From positions 23,709,906 through 23,773,905 of the forward strand of contig AP025054.1 of assembly GCA_036186865.1 (NCBI GenBank): a DNA stretch of 64,000 nucleotides, written 5' to 3'. The stretch is from Eustoma russellianum. Lineage: Eukaryota > Streptophyta > Magnoliopsida > Gentianales > Gentianaceae. Both the position numbers and the translations under genes were made by a program. Under the pieces are notes generated by a model, which saw nothing but the letters and a program-made list of their open reading frames with translations, was not told where the DNA came from and did no database searches. This document shows, piece by piece, positions 1 through 10,286 of this stretch (positions are counted from its first letter, which is position 1; every line of letters starts with the position of its first letter).

Positions 1-187
1 CTTTTGGTGAGCAAGTCTTTGGTTAGATAACTTGCATTATCCATGATTTATCACACGTGCTTCTATAAGTTGCAATAGCGATTGTGATGAAATACATGTT
101 TGTAAATAGGATCTAGTCCTTTTTCCTATCGCCAATTATCAAAGTGAAATTCGATGTGATCTTATACTTATGCATGCTAGTCTTATC
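1..187. other. Flank of the copia insertion, no gene recognised
   Basis: This is the left flank into which the copia element inserted. It continues at 16250 once the copia element and one copy of the TTATC duplication are removed. No convincing coding region is visible; the open frame starting at 144 runs into the CACTA end and its repeats. Confidence 0.5.
183..187 (+). repeat. Copia target-site duplication TTATC (left copy)
   Basis: TTATC lies directly before the first base of the 5' LTR (188) and again directly after the last base of the 3' LTR (16245-16249). This fixes the outer limits of the copia element. Confidence 0.85.
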
Positions 188-197
188 TATTAGAATC
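188..197 (+). repeat. Copia 5' LTR, first 10 bp, separated by the CACTA insertion
   Basis: These ten bases match the first ten of the 3' LTR at 15826 except for the second base. Positions 195-197 (ATC) are also the left copy of the CACTA target duplication. Confidence 0.85.
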
Positions 198-208
198 CAC
201 CACAAAAA
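198..208 (+). repeat. CACTA left terminal inverted repeat
   Basis: CACCACAAAAA; position 4 is C where canonical CACTA ends have T. The right end carries the same C. Confidence 0.9.
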
Positions 209-218
209 CAAGCCATAT

Positions 219-530
219 AGTGACAAAAAATTCGTCGCAATTTCGTCGCTAACGGAATATAGCGACAAACTTGCGACGAAATTTTTAGGTCGTTATACGG
301 TTTGTCGCAAAGTGATTTTCGTCGGTGCAGCGTCGTTATATTGTGACGAGAGAAGGCTCGTCGGCGGTTCGTCGCAAAATTGCGACGAAAATCTGTCAGG
401 TCTGCGACCTGTTATTTCCGTCGTCGTTTCGTCGGAATATCTTTTGTCGTCGCTATTTTAAAATTTTTGATTTTTTTTATATGCCTGGTCTGCGACATTT
501 TTGTTTCGTCGCAGGTTCGTCGCTATTATT
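219..530. promoter_or_regulatory. CACTA left subterminal repeat array
   Basis: About 300 bp are packed with short motifs such as TTCGTCGC, GCGACGAAA, AGCGAC and CGTCGCTA in both orientations. In En/Spm-type elements such arrays bind TNPA and are needed for excision. The same motif is dense at the right end (9425-9860), which supports this reading. Confidence 0.8.
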
Positions 531-900
531 TAAATTAATATTAAATATTAAATTAATATTAAATATTAAAAATTAAATATTAAAAATTAAAAATTTATAA
601 TTTATTAATAATATCAATATATTATTAATTAAATAGTTTTTATTATTATTTAATTTTTATAATATATTTTATTTTGTATATAAAATCATTTTTACGAATA
701 TTATACAGAAATACGGTATTTGCGTATTGAAGTTCGTATAATTAAACAACACAAATGAAATAGAATCCGTATAAATGTCAGATAAAATATAAAAGAACAA
801 AGAATATGTCAATACAATAAATGAAATAGTCAGTACGAAAAATCAAAAAATGAAATACTATGCAGAGGAAGTTGGAGGGGGATCATGCGGAGAAGGGTGA
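531..900. other. AT-rich CACTA spacer, no gene seen
   Basis: Simple TTAAATATTAAAT-like AT-rich sequence (531-680) is followed by unremarkable AT-rich DNA up to the 3' end of the TNPA-like gene. I see no open frame or structured repeat that I would defend. Confidence 0.6.
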
Positions 901-917
901 CCATCATGAGGGCGAGG

Positions 918-2903
918 CTAAGGCTGCGAGGAGCTGGAAATGAAAGAGATGAGGATCTGCGATAGCTGCGAGATTTGCTGGTTCCTCTCCTGCTGCGCCT
1001 GCTTCGTCTCCTGCTGCGCCTGCTGAAGCGCCTGCTGCAGTGCCCGCTGGGTCTGAGTGAGCTGCGACCGTAGTGCCTGTACACTCTCCTCATGCTGCGT
1101 CCTGATGGTCTCCATCTCATGCTGCAGTGCCGCATGATCTGATTCCAGGCGCGAAATATCCTCTGGCGTCGCAGAAGGCGCGGAGGTGCTGGCCTCGGAG
1201 GAATCACCTGGATGCAGAACTTCGGGGAAGAATCGCGGCGCTGCTGATCCAACCCCATACACCTCCCTCTTCTTCTTATTCTGAGGGCCGATGGTCCGAA
1301 TTGCATCCCAATAAGCACGGTTCTTGTCGGCCTCTTCTCCCCTCTCTGCGAGTAATCTGTTGTACTCGTCCTGAAATGAGAATAAGAATTGTTAAGGTTT
1401 AGGGTTTAGAAATAAAAAAACTAAGGAAAAAACAAATGATATCGGAGTCTACTTACATTGATGTCGCGGGCCTTCGCCGTGATTCAGTCCTCCGTCTCGT
1501 TGGAGGCTTTCTTCCGATGCGTCTTGTAGAAGAGATCGTAGGAGGCTGGCCACTCCCCCGTCTCCGCGTGCTGAAAGAATGAAATAAAATATGTTAGTGA
1601 AATCAAGAATTTTAAAAATTTCGGCATGACCTATTCGTTTATCGGAGGTATCCCGGCCTTAAAGGCCTCTCCCAAGTCAAATCAAAAATAAAAAGAAAAA
1701 GGCAAATGAACACATATACTACTTACATTAACCATATTCGAATAGCAAAAAAAACAACAGCGGAACATAAGAAATCAATGAATCTAAATAATCCACTTAA
1801 GTCAATGAATCTAAATAATCCACTTAAGTCAATGAATCTAAATAATCCAATGAAATCAATGAATCTAAATAATCCAATATTAAAATACTTACCATAGTAC
1901 GCATCGTGGTGGCGTGGGAAACCGAACCACCTGGGTGTGTGGCAGGTGCTGGGGTCTGTAGATTGCCGCTGCGCCGGTTCGCCGTGTTCCGGGCGCTGCG
2001 GGCTTGGTTAGTAGGGTCCATCCACTCTTCTATCCACCTCGCCCAGGTGGCCTCGGATACGTAGGGAGGCCTCGCAGAAATGGGGTCACGCTCCCACTTG
2101 GTCTTGTGCGAGTTGACGAAGTCCCTGTAGCGTTTGGCGGCCCTCTGGCGTCAGGCCTGCTCCACGTCGTGGACAATGTCGGCTGGCCAGTTGTACGCCT
2201 TCTGCAATTATTATACGGAGGAAAAATAAAAATGTGGTTAGAAAAGTAATGATCGATTACGCATCAAAAAGTGAAATTCATCAAATTTGAATATCTGAAA
2301 CTCATCCCAGTAGAACCTACGTGTCTGCGGGGTGACACGGGACCAGACATATCCAGCAGGGTCCTGCCTCAGGTGGAAGGACCGAGTGATGCAACCGGAA
2401 ATCTGGCCCGAGTCCGATGCAAACCTGAAAGAGATGAAGTTGTTAGGGAAAAATAACTCGTGGAATATATTTAAAAACCTGTTAAAAAAATAAATCATTA
2501 CTTACGTATGGGCATCATGTGACCAAGGGAGGGCACGACGCCCTGGTATGACACCCTCGTCCGATGCCGCATCAGACGTCGGATGATGTGCTGAATCGGT
2601 GGGTGTGGGTGGCGTCGTAGATCTGGGGGGTGCGGACCTATCGTCAGACCCTAAAAGGTCCGCGTCCGCAGCCAGAGCGGCGGTCGACACCCAGCCCCAC
2701 CCAGCACCAACCTGCACCACGCCAGCCCCACCCACAGCCACCCCCAACCACCACTGTCCCGCCATTAACCACCCCAACAGCCCCACCTCGCTCCAACCCG
2801 CCACCATCCAGCCGCACCCTACCCCACCCAGCCCCACCCAGCACAAACCTACACCACGCCAGACCCACCCACAGCGACACCCTAACCACCACTGCCCCGC
2901 CAT
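918..2903 (-). pseudogene. TNPA-like (Ptta/En/Spm family) CACTA gene, broken
   Basis: This is the second CACTA gene, whose product is expected to bind subterminal repeats. Exons can be read on the minus strand at about 2903-2506, 2424-2295, 2201-1893, 1570-1457 and 1370-918. Introns have GTAAGT donors and CAG acceptors. Recognisable pieces are RRFYWDEFQ, YNWPADIV, YVSEATWARWIEEW and REVYGVGSAA, typical of the Ptta/En/Spm plant transposase family. The C-terminus is a Gln-rich coiled coil of heptad-like QxLQQA repeats ending at the stop at 918. Two conserved Trp codons are stops (TGA read at 2151-2153 and 1484-1486). The donor after FYWDEFQ reads AT instead of GT (2293-2294). The first-exon boundary is uncertain because it runs into GC-rich minisatellite sequence. 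The TNP2 gene lies upstream in the same orientation. Confidence 0.75.
1775..1882. repeat. 27-bp tandem repeat, four copies, inside a TNPA-like intron
   Basis: Copies start at 1775, 1802, 1829 and 1856, with core TCAATGAATCTAAATAATCC. The array lies in the intron between the exons ending at 1893 and starting at 1570, so it does not interrupt coding sequence. Confidence 0.9.
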
Positions 2904-3060
2904 TCACCATCCCAACCGCCCCCACCCCACCCGCACTATCCAGCCGCACCCCGCCCCACAGCCACCCCCACCCACAGCCACCCCAGCCACCACTGTCCTA
3001 CCCCACAGCCCTCCCCATAGTCCCCAACCCACCACTAACACCCACAACCCAAACCCAAAA
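2680..3060. repeat. C-rich degenerate minisatellite (CCCCACCCA-type)
   Basis: Imperfect repeats of a block of roughly 130 bp, itself built from CCCCAC, CCAGCC and CACAGCCA units. All plus-strand frames are open only because the sequence lacks A/T-rich stop codons. It overlaps or lies just upstream of the first TNPA-like exon. I see no protein-level signal. Confidence 0.8.
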
Positions 3061-3285
3061 CAAAGAATTGAATCTATAACTAATTAAAAGCATTAAAAAC
3101 GAAATAGGAAGAAAAACTAACCGGGGAAGGAGGTCACCGGAGAATGGCGGAGCCTGGAGGAGCGGCGGTGGAGAGATTTCGCGGGGGAGGGAAATGGGCG
3201 GGGGAGATTCGTCTTCGCGGGGGAGGAAATGCGCGGGGGAGGAAATGGAGAAGAAGAAGGGGGATTTCTGGTTTAAGTTTGAAAT

Positions 3286-3400
3286 TTTGCGACGAAATAG
3301 CGACGGGTGTTCATCGCTATTTCTTGTGTCGTCGCTATTTCTTGTGTCGTCGTTATTTCAAAATTGCGACGACAGGTTTCGTCGGTAAATCGTCGGTGCT
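3286..3400. promoter_or_regulatory. Internal cluster of CACTA subterminal-type motifs
   Basis: GCGACGAAATAGCGAC, several GTCGTCGCTATTTC-type motifs and TTTCGTCGG occur between the 3' end of the TNP2 gene and the 5' side of the TNPA-like gene, far from either transposon end. The position suits a promoter-proximal control region of the TNPA-like gene. It could also be a leftover end of another element. Confidence 0.65.
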
Positions 3401-3432
3401 GTTCAGTATTATAAAAAAATAATACAAAATAT

Positions 3433-3544
3433 AAAGTACTTACAGGCACACATTATGTATATACATGTGTATAAGTACATCAACACATAAAGTACTTACA
3501 GGCACACATTATGTATATACATATGTATAAGTACATCAACACAT
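3433..3544. repeat. 56-bp direct duplication
   Basis: Two adjacent, nearly identical 56-bp copies (3433-3488 and 3489-3544), beginning AAAGTACTTACAGGCACAC. They lie just beyond the 3' end of the TNP2 pseudogene. Confidence 0.9.
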
Positions 3545-3581
3545 ACACACTTTCACATAAAGGGGTACATAAAAATTTTGA

Positions 3582-6500
3582 CTAACGTAAATCTTCATTT
3601 TCATCCGCATCCTCATACGCATCTTCATTTTCATCTTCCTTTTCATCTTCATCTACATGCTCGTCGTCCTCTTCATCCTCGTATTCGTCTTCGCCTACAT
3701 CTTCAATATTGTCAGCCGGTTGTATGTTGAGATGAATTTCGATGAAACCGCCGTTGGGGTCATTTAGAGGGAGATTGTGCAGTTCAACATGTGTCGTATC
3801 CACAACGCGCGGGTTTTCTTCTTGAAACGCGGCATCCATGCCATCTGAACCTGGCTGGATGCTGACATCAAACTTGCTCGATTTCACTTTGCATACGGCT
3901 CGCCAGTCTTTTGAGCTTGCATTCATCCTCGTCTTCGGATACGATAGATAGTACACCTAGGACGCTTGACTAGCCAAAACGAATGGATCGTACTTTCTGT
4001 ACCGTCGCCCTTGGTGTATGTCAACCAACTTATATCGATCGTGAACCTTTGTGCCAGCGCGATAACCTTCCCGAGTTGGATCGTACCATTCGCATTTGAA
4101 TAGCACCACCCGCTTTATAGGCAATGCGGGATATTCAAGCTCAATGATGTCAGTAAGGTAGCCGTAGAAGTCATCCTTGTCCGGGCTATTGTCATACCGT
4201 TTGACACACACTCCGCTGTTCTCCGACGATTTTCGGCTGGCATGGGAGACTGTGTGGAATCTATAACCATTCACAAAACACATGTCGTAGCGCGTGACTC
4301 TGTTCAATGGACCCTCGGCTACTGGTGTCAGAATGTAACCGTACTCTTCGTCAGCCAGATGACCTTTGCTCGCCTGTAAAACGACAAGTAAGTATACAGC
4401 AGCGGGGCAATAAATTCGTATCATATGACGTACACGTAACTAGCAAATATGTAAACTTACATGCCACCTGAACCAATTAGCAAACTTGGCATCTAACTCA
4501 TTGTTTATTGCATCGCTCGATATACCCGGTGAACGTTCTTGCAATAAATCAACGAACAAGCTGAAGCAAATTACGAATGAGTACCCTGTATACCTTTGTA
4601 ATATTATGGATAGAGTAGCGCAAGGTATTTACAAATTAAAATTGGATATCGTTTATACCTCTGGAAACGGTCAACTTGACTGCAGTTGCGCAGAACATAA
4701 GAATGAGCAATCTTCAGATTGCTGTCCCCCAATATCACTTCCTTTCCCTGTCCGTGAAATCTGATCGGATGTGTGAATATCTGGAGGACATCAGATCTAG
4801 AAATGCCGTCGTTGTTCTGGGGAACATATCTGCACCTCGACGGGACATCTGGCTCGAAGTAATGAGACATGAAGGTCAAGGCTTCCTCCGTCAGGTAGGC
4901 ATTGCACATCGAGGCCTTGACTTTCGCCTTGTTCCTGATGTTCAGCTTCAAATGCCTGAGATATCTGTTCATATAGTGAATATTCCAACGTCACATGATG
5001 AAACAAATTGGTAAGCATGCTCGCGCTTAGACACATAAAAACATCATGTAATAAATAAGAGTACCACTCGAACGGATACATCCACCTGTACTGAACAGGA
5101 CCACCAACGCGTGCCTCGTATGGTAGATGAAGTGGCAGGTGTTCCATTGAATCAAAGAAGGCCGGAGGAAATACAGTTTCCAGCTTGCATATGATCACTG
5201 GGATTTCGACCTCCAGCCTTGACATATCATCTGCCATGAGTCTCGTGGATGTAAGACATCTGAAGAACAGACTCATCTCGGTAAGTGCTTCCCATACATT
5301 GGTTGGAAGCAGCTCGCGAAATGCAATGGGCATCAACCGTTGCATGAACACGTGACAGTCGTGGCTCTTCATCCCGTGCAAACCGCGGTTATTCACGTCG
5401 ATGTTCTTTGACAGGTTCGAAACATGGCCGTCAGGAAATCTAGCCGTCCCCAGCCACGCTAACAACGCACTGACCTGCTCTGCAGTCAGCGTGTATGAGG
5501 ACTTCGGCATGTAGGATGTGCCAACGGGATGCAGCTCCGGTCGCATTTTGAGGTCGTGCATATCAAGTCGTGCCTTCAAATTGTCTTTCGTTTTTCCCGG
5601 CACATTCAGCACTGTATTGAAGATGTTGTCAAACACGTTCTTCTCAATGTGCATGACATCCAGGTTGTGTCGGATCATATTGCTCTTTTAGTACGGAAGC
5701 TCCCAGAATATGCTTCTCTTCTTCCACCCGATACAGTCACGGGCTAGGTCTGCGTTATGGCTGCCGTCTGGATCATCAGCGACCCCCACGAATCCACAAC
5801 TGTCTATCTCCTCCAACACCTCTGCACCCGTGAGAAGCTCGGGCTTCGTATCCTTCTCGACGATGCCAGGCATGAACGCCGTCACGTTCTTTCTGTACAA
5901 ATGACGTCTGGTCAGGAACTTCCTATGGCTGTCGAACCAGCAAATCTTACGTCCATGTTTCAAGGACATCGTCTTTGCTTGCTTCATGCAGTAAGGGCAA
6001 GCGTATTTCCCCGCTATACTCCAACCCGACAACATAGAATAAGCTAGGAAATCGCTGATCGTCTACATCAGCGCAGCGCGTAGCTGGAAGTTTTGTTTGG
6101 TAGATACATCGAACGTCTCCACGCCAAACTCCCACAACCATTTTAGCTCCTGTATCAATGGTTGCAGGTATAGGTCGATCTTCTGTTTCGGATTCCTAGG
6201 CCCCGGTGCGATCACAGTCAAGAACATGTACGGCTTCTTCATGCACATCCAAGGTGGTAGATTGTACGGCGTCACGATGACAGGCCATGACGAATACTGT
6301 TCTCCCGACTGTCCAAACAGGTTGAACCCGTCGGTGCATAACCTCAACCTAACGTTCCTTGTCTCCGACGAAAAACCCGGATGTGTCGCATCAAACATCC
6401 TCCAAGCTTTGCCATCGGATGGATGGCACATCTCACCGTCTTTCGTGTAGTGCTCCGCGTGCTACCTCATCTGTCTAGCTGTGGCACCGGATGCGTAGAG

Positions 6501-7386
6501 CCTCTACAGTCTAGGGGCGAGAGGTAAATAGTAGAATTGCTTTCTTGGCACGTTTCGGTTTCTTTTGTTCATTCTCCACCTGCGTGTCCCACAGACCCTG
6601 CACTTGTCTTCATCTTCGTTGATGCCCCAGTATATGATGCACCCCTCCGAACAACAATCGATCTTCTGAACCGACAGTCCCAACGCCTGCAGCTATTTCT
6701 TCGTCGAAAAAAACTGTCGACCATCGTGTTCCCTTCGGGAAGAGATTCCCTCATTAGCTGACACATTCCATCGTACAATCTCTCCGTCATGTGGTGCTAC
6801 GTCTTCATGCTCGTCATCCGACTGATTATGGACATCTATGTGTGACTACCGCAACCGGGATACAGCGGCGTGTTGGCGGTGTTCAGCATCTCAAAAAACT
6901 GTCTCACTTGAGGGTTCGGATCTTCCTCCATAAATATACGCAGCTGTTCATCCAGATCCTATACACGTTTGTACCCGACATGCATCTGTAAGTACTGCTC
7001 TCCCGTAAATACGCCGGCGGCTGCGTCTTGCACCATCTGCACGAACGGGTTCTGAGATCCCTCGCCTATTTCTTTGACATCAACCTGACCGGGTTCCCCT
7101 TCGACATGAACAGTTGCAGATGTAGACGCCCCTGCATATTCGCCGTGGCAGTACCATGTATTGTAATTGTGTACGAAACCTTGTTTCAATAAGTGAACCT
7201 CACGTCACCCGGATCCATATATTTGCAGTTCTTGCATTTCTTACACGGATATCTAATCTGCGTTCCACTTTCATTACTTGTCGCAAAATCCACAAATTCT
7301 TCGAGACCTTCAACAAATCTAAGATTCCACTTCCCGTTGTTTACTCTCTCGTACATCCACTTTCTATCGCTCCTCCTCGGATCCAT
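3582..7386 (-). pseudogene. CACTA TNP2-type transposase, broken by stops and frameshifts
   Basis: This is the catalytic transposase gene of the CACTA element. Domains in order from 7386 downward: a transposase-associated N-terminal domain (MDPRRSDRKWMYE, then Cys motif PCKKCKNC), the Transposase_21/tnp2 core (LPEGNTMVDSF; LRLCTDGFNLFG; PYNLPPWMCMKKPYMF; KYACPYCMKQ), MHIEKNVFDNI, DUF4218 (VFMQRLMPIAFRELLP; LPLHLPYEARVGGPVQYRWM), DUF4216 (VVLFKCEWYD) and an acidic Asp/Glu tail. Defects: a frameshift near 7196; degraded sequence 6470-6790; stops at 6462-6464 and 6063-6065 (TAG for Trp), 5688-5690 (TAA for Trp) and 3957-3959 (TAG, probably for Gln). The protein cannot be made intact, so this copy would need another element to move. 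Confidence 0.9.
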
Positions 7387-7574
7387 TTTCTCGATATACC
7401 TTCAAAATAACAGCAGCTATCTTTTCTCAGTGTTGAAAACCTCAAAATCCCACACAATAAGATATCTTCCTTCTACATTTTCGTTGAAAAGGGATGATTT
7501 ATGTGTTTGAAATGGGAGAAGAATGGGAGAAGAGTGGAAGAAGAAAGATGGTTTTATGGTTCTTTGCCTGCAAC

Positions 7575-7925
7575 TTTGCCGACGACTTAGCGACGCCATA
7601 GCGACGCCATAGCGACGAACAAAGAAACACAAATACCGACGCTTAAAAGGAAACAAACACAAATACCGACGACTTAGCGACGCTTAGCGACTAAACACGT
7701 CGTATGGTGTGCGTGTATTAATGTCTGCATTCATTGCTCACCGGCGCTTTACCGACGAAATAGCGACGCACAACGTATCTTCACACCATACGATGCGTTT
7801 CGCCGCTATAGGCGTCGCTAAGTCGTCGCGATGCAGTGCCAACAGCAGTGTCCGTACAGTGCCCGATGGTTACAACATACGATGCATTTACGTCGCTAAG
7901 TCGTCGCTATGTCGTCGCTGAATTC
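7575..7925 (+). promoter_or_regulatory. Motif-rich promoter region of the first small CACTA ORF
   Basis: Many GCGACGCCATA, CGTCGCTA and AGTCGTCGC motifs precede a TATA box (TATATAAA, about 7929-7936), roughly 75 bp before the ATG at 8009. The segment from about 7780 is duplicated at about 8695 in front of the second small ORF, including the words GCCCGATGGTTACAAC and TTACGTCGCTAAGTCGTCGC. Confidence 0.75.
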
Positions 7926-8008
7926 TCCTATATAAACAGCAAACTGCCGTGACTCTTATAATATAAAAAACCAAAATCTCCTTTCTAATCATATAAAAAG
8001 AGACAAAT

Positions 8009-8380
8009 ATGGTTCGTACGAAGGCACAGGCACGCCGTGGTAGTGGTGGTCGTACGAACCCAAGACGGGCTCTTCAACCACCTGCACCTGCACCGGTTCC
8101 TCCACAACCACAACCACCCCCACCGGCTGACTCCTCCAAACCTTCTGTGGAGGGGCCAAGACGGCAAGAGGATCGCCAAATTGGCGATCCTCGTGTAGAA
8201 ATAAAGGAGCTGTGGAAAACAGTGGAGGAGATGAGGGAGGTGCTTAAACAACAGGATGAGCGTCTCGAGTACCTGGACAGAAGGCAGATGCGGATCAAAT
8301 TCAAAGATGCGCAGCTGAGACGCCTCCTGAAGGCGTGCGCGGAGAGTGTTGCTACTCTCTGTTCGGATGATGAACAGTGA
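8009..8380 (+). CDS. Small CACTA-borne protein 1: basic, Pro-rich, coiled-coil (123 aa), unknown function
   Basis: I do not recognise this family. The 123-residue protein has a basic N-terminus (MVRTKAQARRGSGGRTNPRR), a Pro/Gln-rich linker (about 25-45), a charged helical stretch with heptad-like spacing (about 60-110; EIKELWKTVEEMREVLKQQ) and an acidic tail ending SDDEQ. It runs opposite to both transposase genes. A TATA box lies about 75 bp upstream and CGTCGCTA-type motifs further upstream. The frame is intact although the neighbouring transposase genes are broken. A paralogue with the same layout follows at 8990, and their 3' flanks are clearly related (TTTTAGATTT; CAATCATCGCTTTC; ACACGTGTTTAATCC). 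A DNA-binding or accessory role is only an inference from the basic plus coiled-coil design. Confidence 0.75.
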   Translation: MVRTKAQARRGSGGRTNPRRALQPPAPAPVPPQPQPPPPADSSKPSVEGPRRQEDRQIGDPRVEIKELWKTVEEMREVLKQQDERLEYLDRRQMRIKFKDAQLRRLLKACAESVATLCSDDEQ

Positions 8381-8694
8381 ACTGCTCCTCTCTGCTCTTC
8401 TTTTAGATTTTTTTTTCAGTTTTTCCTTATTGATTTTGTAATTTTTAATTCTCTATTAATGAATTTTTTTCCCCAATCATCGCTTTCGTTTTCTTAATTT
8501 AAACACGTGTTTAATCCCTTACAAATCTCGACGACGCTAAAATACAGACGACGCTAAAATAAAAACGAAATGTAAATCAAAAAAAATTTGGGATGACTAA
8601 TTCACCGACTAAACAGCGACTATATACCGACGAATCTTAATACTATCATCGGTGTGAATTTAGCGACGCAATACCGACAAAATAGCGACGCACG

Positions 8695-8935
8695 ACGTAT
8701 TCATACGATGCGTTTCGTCGCTATAGGCGTCGCTATGCAGTCCCAACGGCAGTGTCCGCAAAGTGCCCGATGGTTACAACGTACGATGAATTTACGTCGC
8801 TAAGTCGTCGCTAATTCGTCGCCTTTTCAAACGAAGCGTCACACCCGCACATCTTCCGGTGTTGAGTAACGGGAAAAAATTCGTCGCAGATTCGTCGCTA
8901 TGTCGTCGCTATTTTTACCTATATATAACCCCGCA
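8695..8935 (+). promoter_or_regulatory. Duplicated promoter region of the second small CACTA ORF
   Basis: A copy of the 7780-7925 motif array, followed by an extra segment with CGTCGCAGATTCGTCGCTA and a TATA box (TATATATAA near 8930), about 60 bp before the ATG at 8990. Confidence 0.7.
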
Positions 8936-8989
8936 GCCTTACATTTCACATAAACAAAGTTATAAAACTTCCTAAACAAAATACAAAGT

Positions 8990-9283
8990 ATGTCCCGTCG
9001 TTATATAAGAACCCCAAGGCGTGGAGGGGCAAACAGTGCATCTCCACAACGGACTCCTCCTCAACCACAACGGCCTCCTCCTCAGCCACAATCCCATAAA
9101 ATGCCGGAACTGCAAATCAACTACAGTACGCTTATAGCAAACATGCAGCAGCAGTCGAGGCAACTGCACATCGTGAACAGAAGGCTGCGCAAGTTGAAAG
9201 TCAGATATTACAATCTGAAGTGCCTCCTCAAAGAGTTTGCGGAGAATGTGGCGGCCACTCTTTCTTCCGATGACGAAGAGTGA
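8990..9283 (+). CDS. Small CACTA-borne protein 2: paralogue of the 8009 ORF (97 aa)
   Basis: Same architecture as the ORF at 8009 but shorter. It has a basic N-terminus (MSRRYIRTPRRGG), a Pro/Gln-rich linker (PPQPQRPPPQPQ), a helical Leu/Arg/Gln-rich part (about 45-85) and an acidic tail SSDDEE. The C-terminal match is clearest: LLKACAESVATL in one and LLKEFAENVAATL in the other, both followed by SDDE. Promoter, coding region and 3' flank were duplicated together as a unit of roughly 1 kb. The frame is intact and function is unknown. The ATG at 8990 is the first after the TATA box near 8930, which is why I chose it. Confidence 0.75.
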   Translation: MSRRYIRTPRRGGANSASPQRTPPQPQRPPPQPQSHKMPELQINYSTLIANMQQQSRQLHIVNRRLRKLKVRYYNLKCLLKEFAENVAATLSSDDEE

Positions 9284-9424
9284 ACGGCCCCTCTCCGCTT
9301 CTCTTTTAGATTTCTTTTTTTAATTTTTCGTCTTTATAATGTAAATTTTTATTTCTAAATGAATAAATTTTTTTCCCAATCATCGCTTTCTTTTTTCTTA
9401 ATTCATACACGTGTTTAATCCTCG

Positions 9425-9861
9425 ACGAATCTGCGACGACACAGCAACGAATTAGAATACGAACAAAAAGTAAAACGAAACATTTGCGACACGAGGGTTT
9501 CATCGACAAAAAACCGACGATATACAACGCCGATAACCTACTAACCGAAGAATTTATTTTTATCCGTGTATATGTTTCTGGAATTTTTTCAACACATTAG
9601 CGACGATATAGCGAGGAAACGCTACAAACTAAATAGCGACAAACAAAAGACACAGAGTAGCGACGAACCACCGACAAAACACTGACGAAATTGTAATGAA
9701 AGGATTAACCTGACTATTTTTTGTTAGCGACAATGTATTTCATCATAGTTTCGTCGCAATTAACGACGAAACTGCGTTTATCGCTATTTCGTCGCAAATT
9801 ACGGACGAAATACCGACGAAACATGGTACGTCGGTGAGTTTTTCGTCGGTAAACGAAATTC
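9425..9861. promoter_or_regulatory. CACTA right subterminal repeat array
   Basis: Dense GCGACGA, CGACGAAA, TTTCGTCGCAA and TCGTCGGT motifs in both orientations run up to the right terminal inverted repeat and mirror the array at 219-530. Confidence 0.8.
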
Positions 9862-9872
9862 TTTTTGTGGTG
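9862..9872 (-). repeat. CACTA right terminal inverted repeat
   Basis: TTTTTGTGGTG, the exact reverse complement of 198-208, followed by the ATC duplication at 9873-9875. Confidence 0.9.
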
Positions 9873-10284
9873 ATCAATTATAATTATTATAATTGATTGC
9901 AAGAATCTCGTGATTTATTTGTAAATCACTAATGTGGATCACATGTATAACGTACCTGTACGTTATATTGGCTAGATACGTTGCAATTATTGACTGCATT
10001 AATTATCAGATTTGATTCTGATTGATTGGCAATTATAATGTTTCCTTGATGGAAGGAATTAATTGTCAGTCAAATAAGGAAAGGGGTCCCTGGCCTAGCC
10101 TATAAATAGAAGGCTTGTGATATTCCATCAATTATAGCTATACAGCATTCAGATAGGCATAGGCTGGAAGACTCCATTTCTCGTAAGGATTCTTCTATGC
10201 AGCAGGCTTCCGATTCGAAGGCGATGACTAAGCGATCATGGCCGGAGGTAACTTTTATGCTACCGTTGTTTCCTTGGCCTAACA
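9873..10284 (+). repeat. Copia 5' LTR, remainder after the CACTA insertion
   Basis: Collinear with 15833-16244 of the 3' LTR. Its last bases GGCCTAACA precede the primer-binding site. Without the duplicated ATC this part is 409 bp, which with the 10 bp at 188-197 equals the 419-bp 3' LTR. Confidence 0.92.
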
Positions 10285-10286
10285 TT

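Larger units (their letters stand above)
198..9872. mobile_element. CACTA (En/Spm) DNA transposon, 9,675 bp, with CACCA ends
   Basis: The ends are perfect inverted repeats: CACCACAAAAA at 198-208 and its reverse complement at 9862-9872. Both are flanked by the 3-bp duplication ATC (195-197 and 9873-9875), as expected for CACTA elements. Subterminal regions are full of short CGTCGCTA / GCGACGAAA-type motifs in both orientations. The element encodes a TNPA-like protein and a TNP2 transposase on the minus strand, both with premature stops, and two intact small ORFs on the plus strand. The insertion postdates the copia element because it interrupts that LTR. Confidence 0.95.

Noticed and set aside
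144..576. Open frames at the left end
   Set aside because: They cross the CACTA terminus and its repeat array, so they cannot be a single gene.
1775..1882. Regular 27-bp repeats as a CRISPR-like array
   Set aside because: The copies are contiguous, without spacers, and lie in an intron in plant DNA.
2599..3087. Long plus-strand Pro/Thr/His-rich open frames
   Set aside because: All frames are open because the DNA is a C-rich minisatellite; there is no start context, domain or conservation.
3582..3956. Separate acidic protein gene
   Set aside because: It is in frame with the preceding DUF4216 part; a single TAG at 3957 separates it, so it is the transposase tail.
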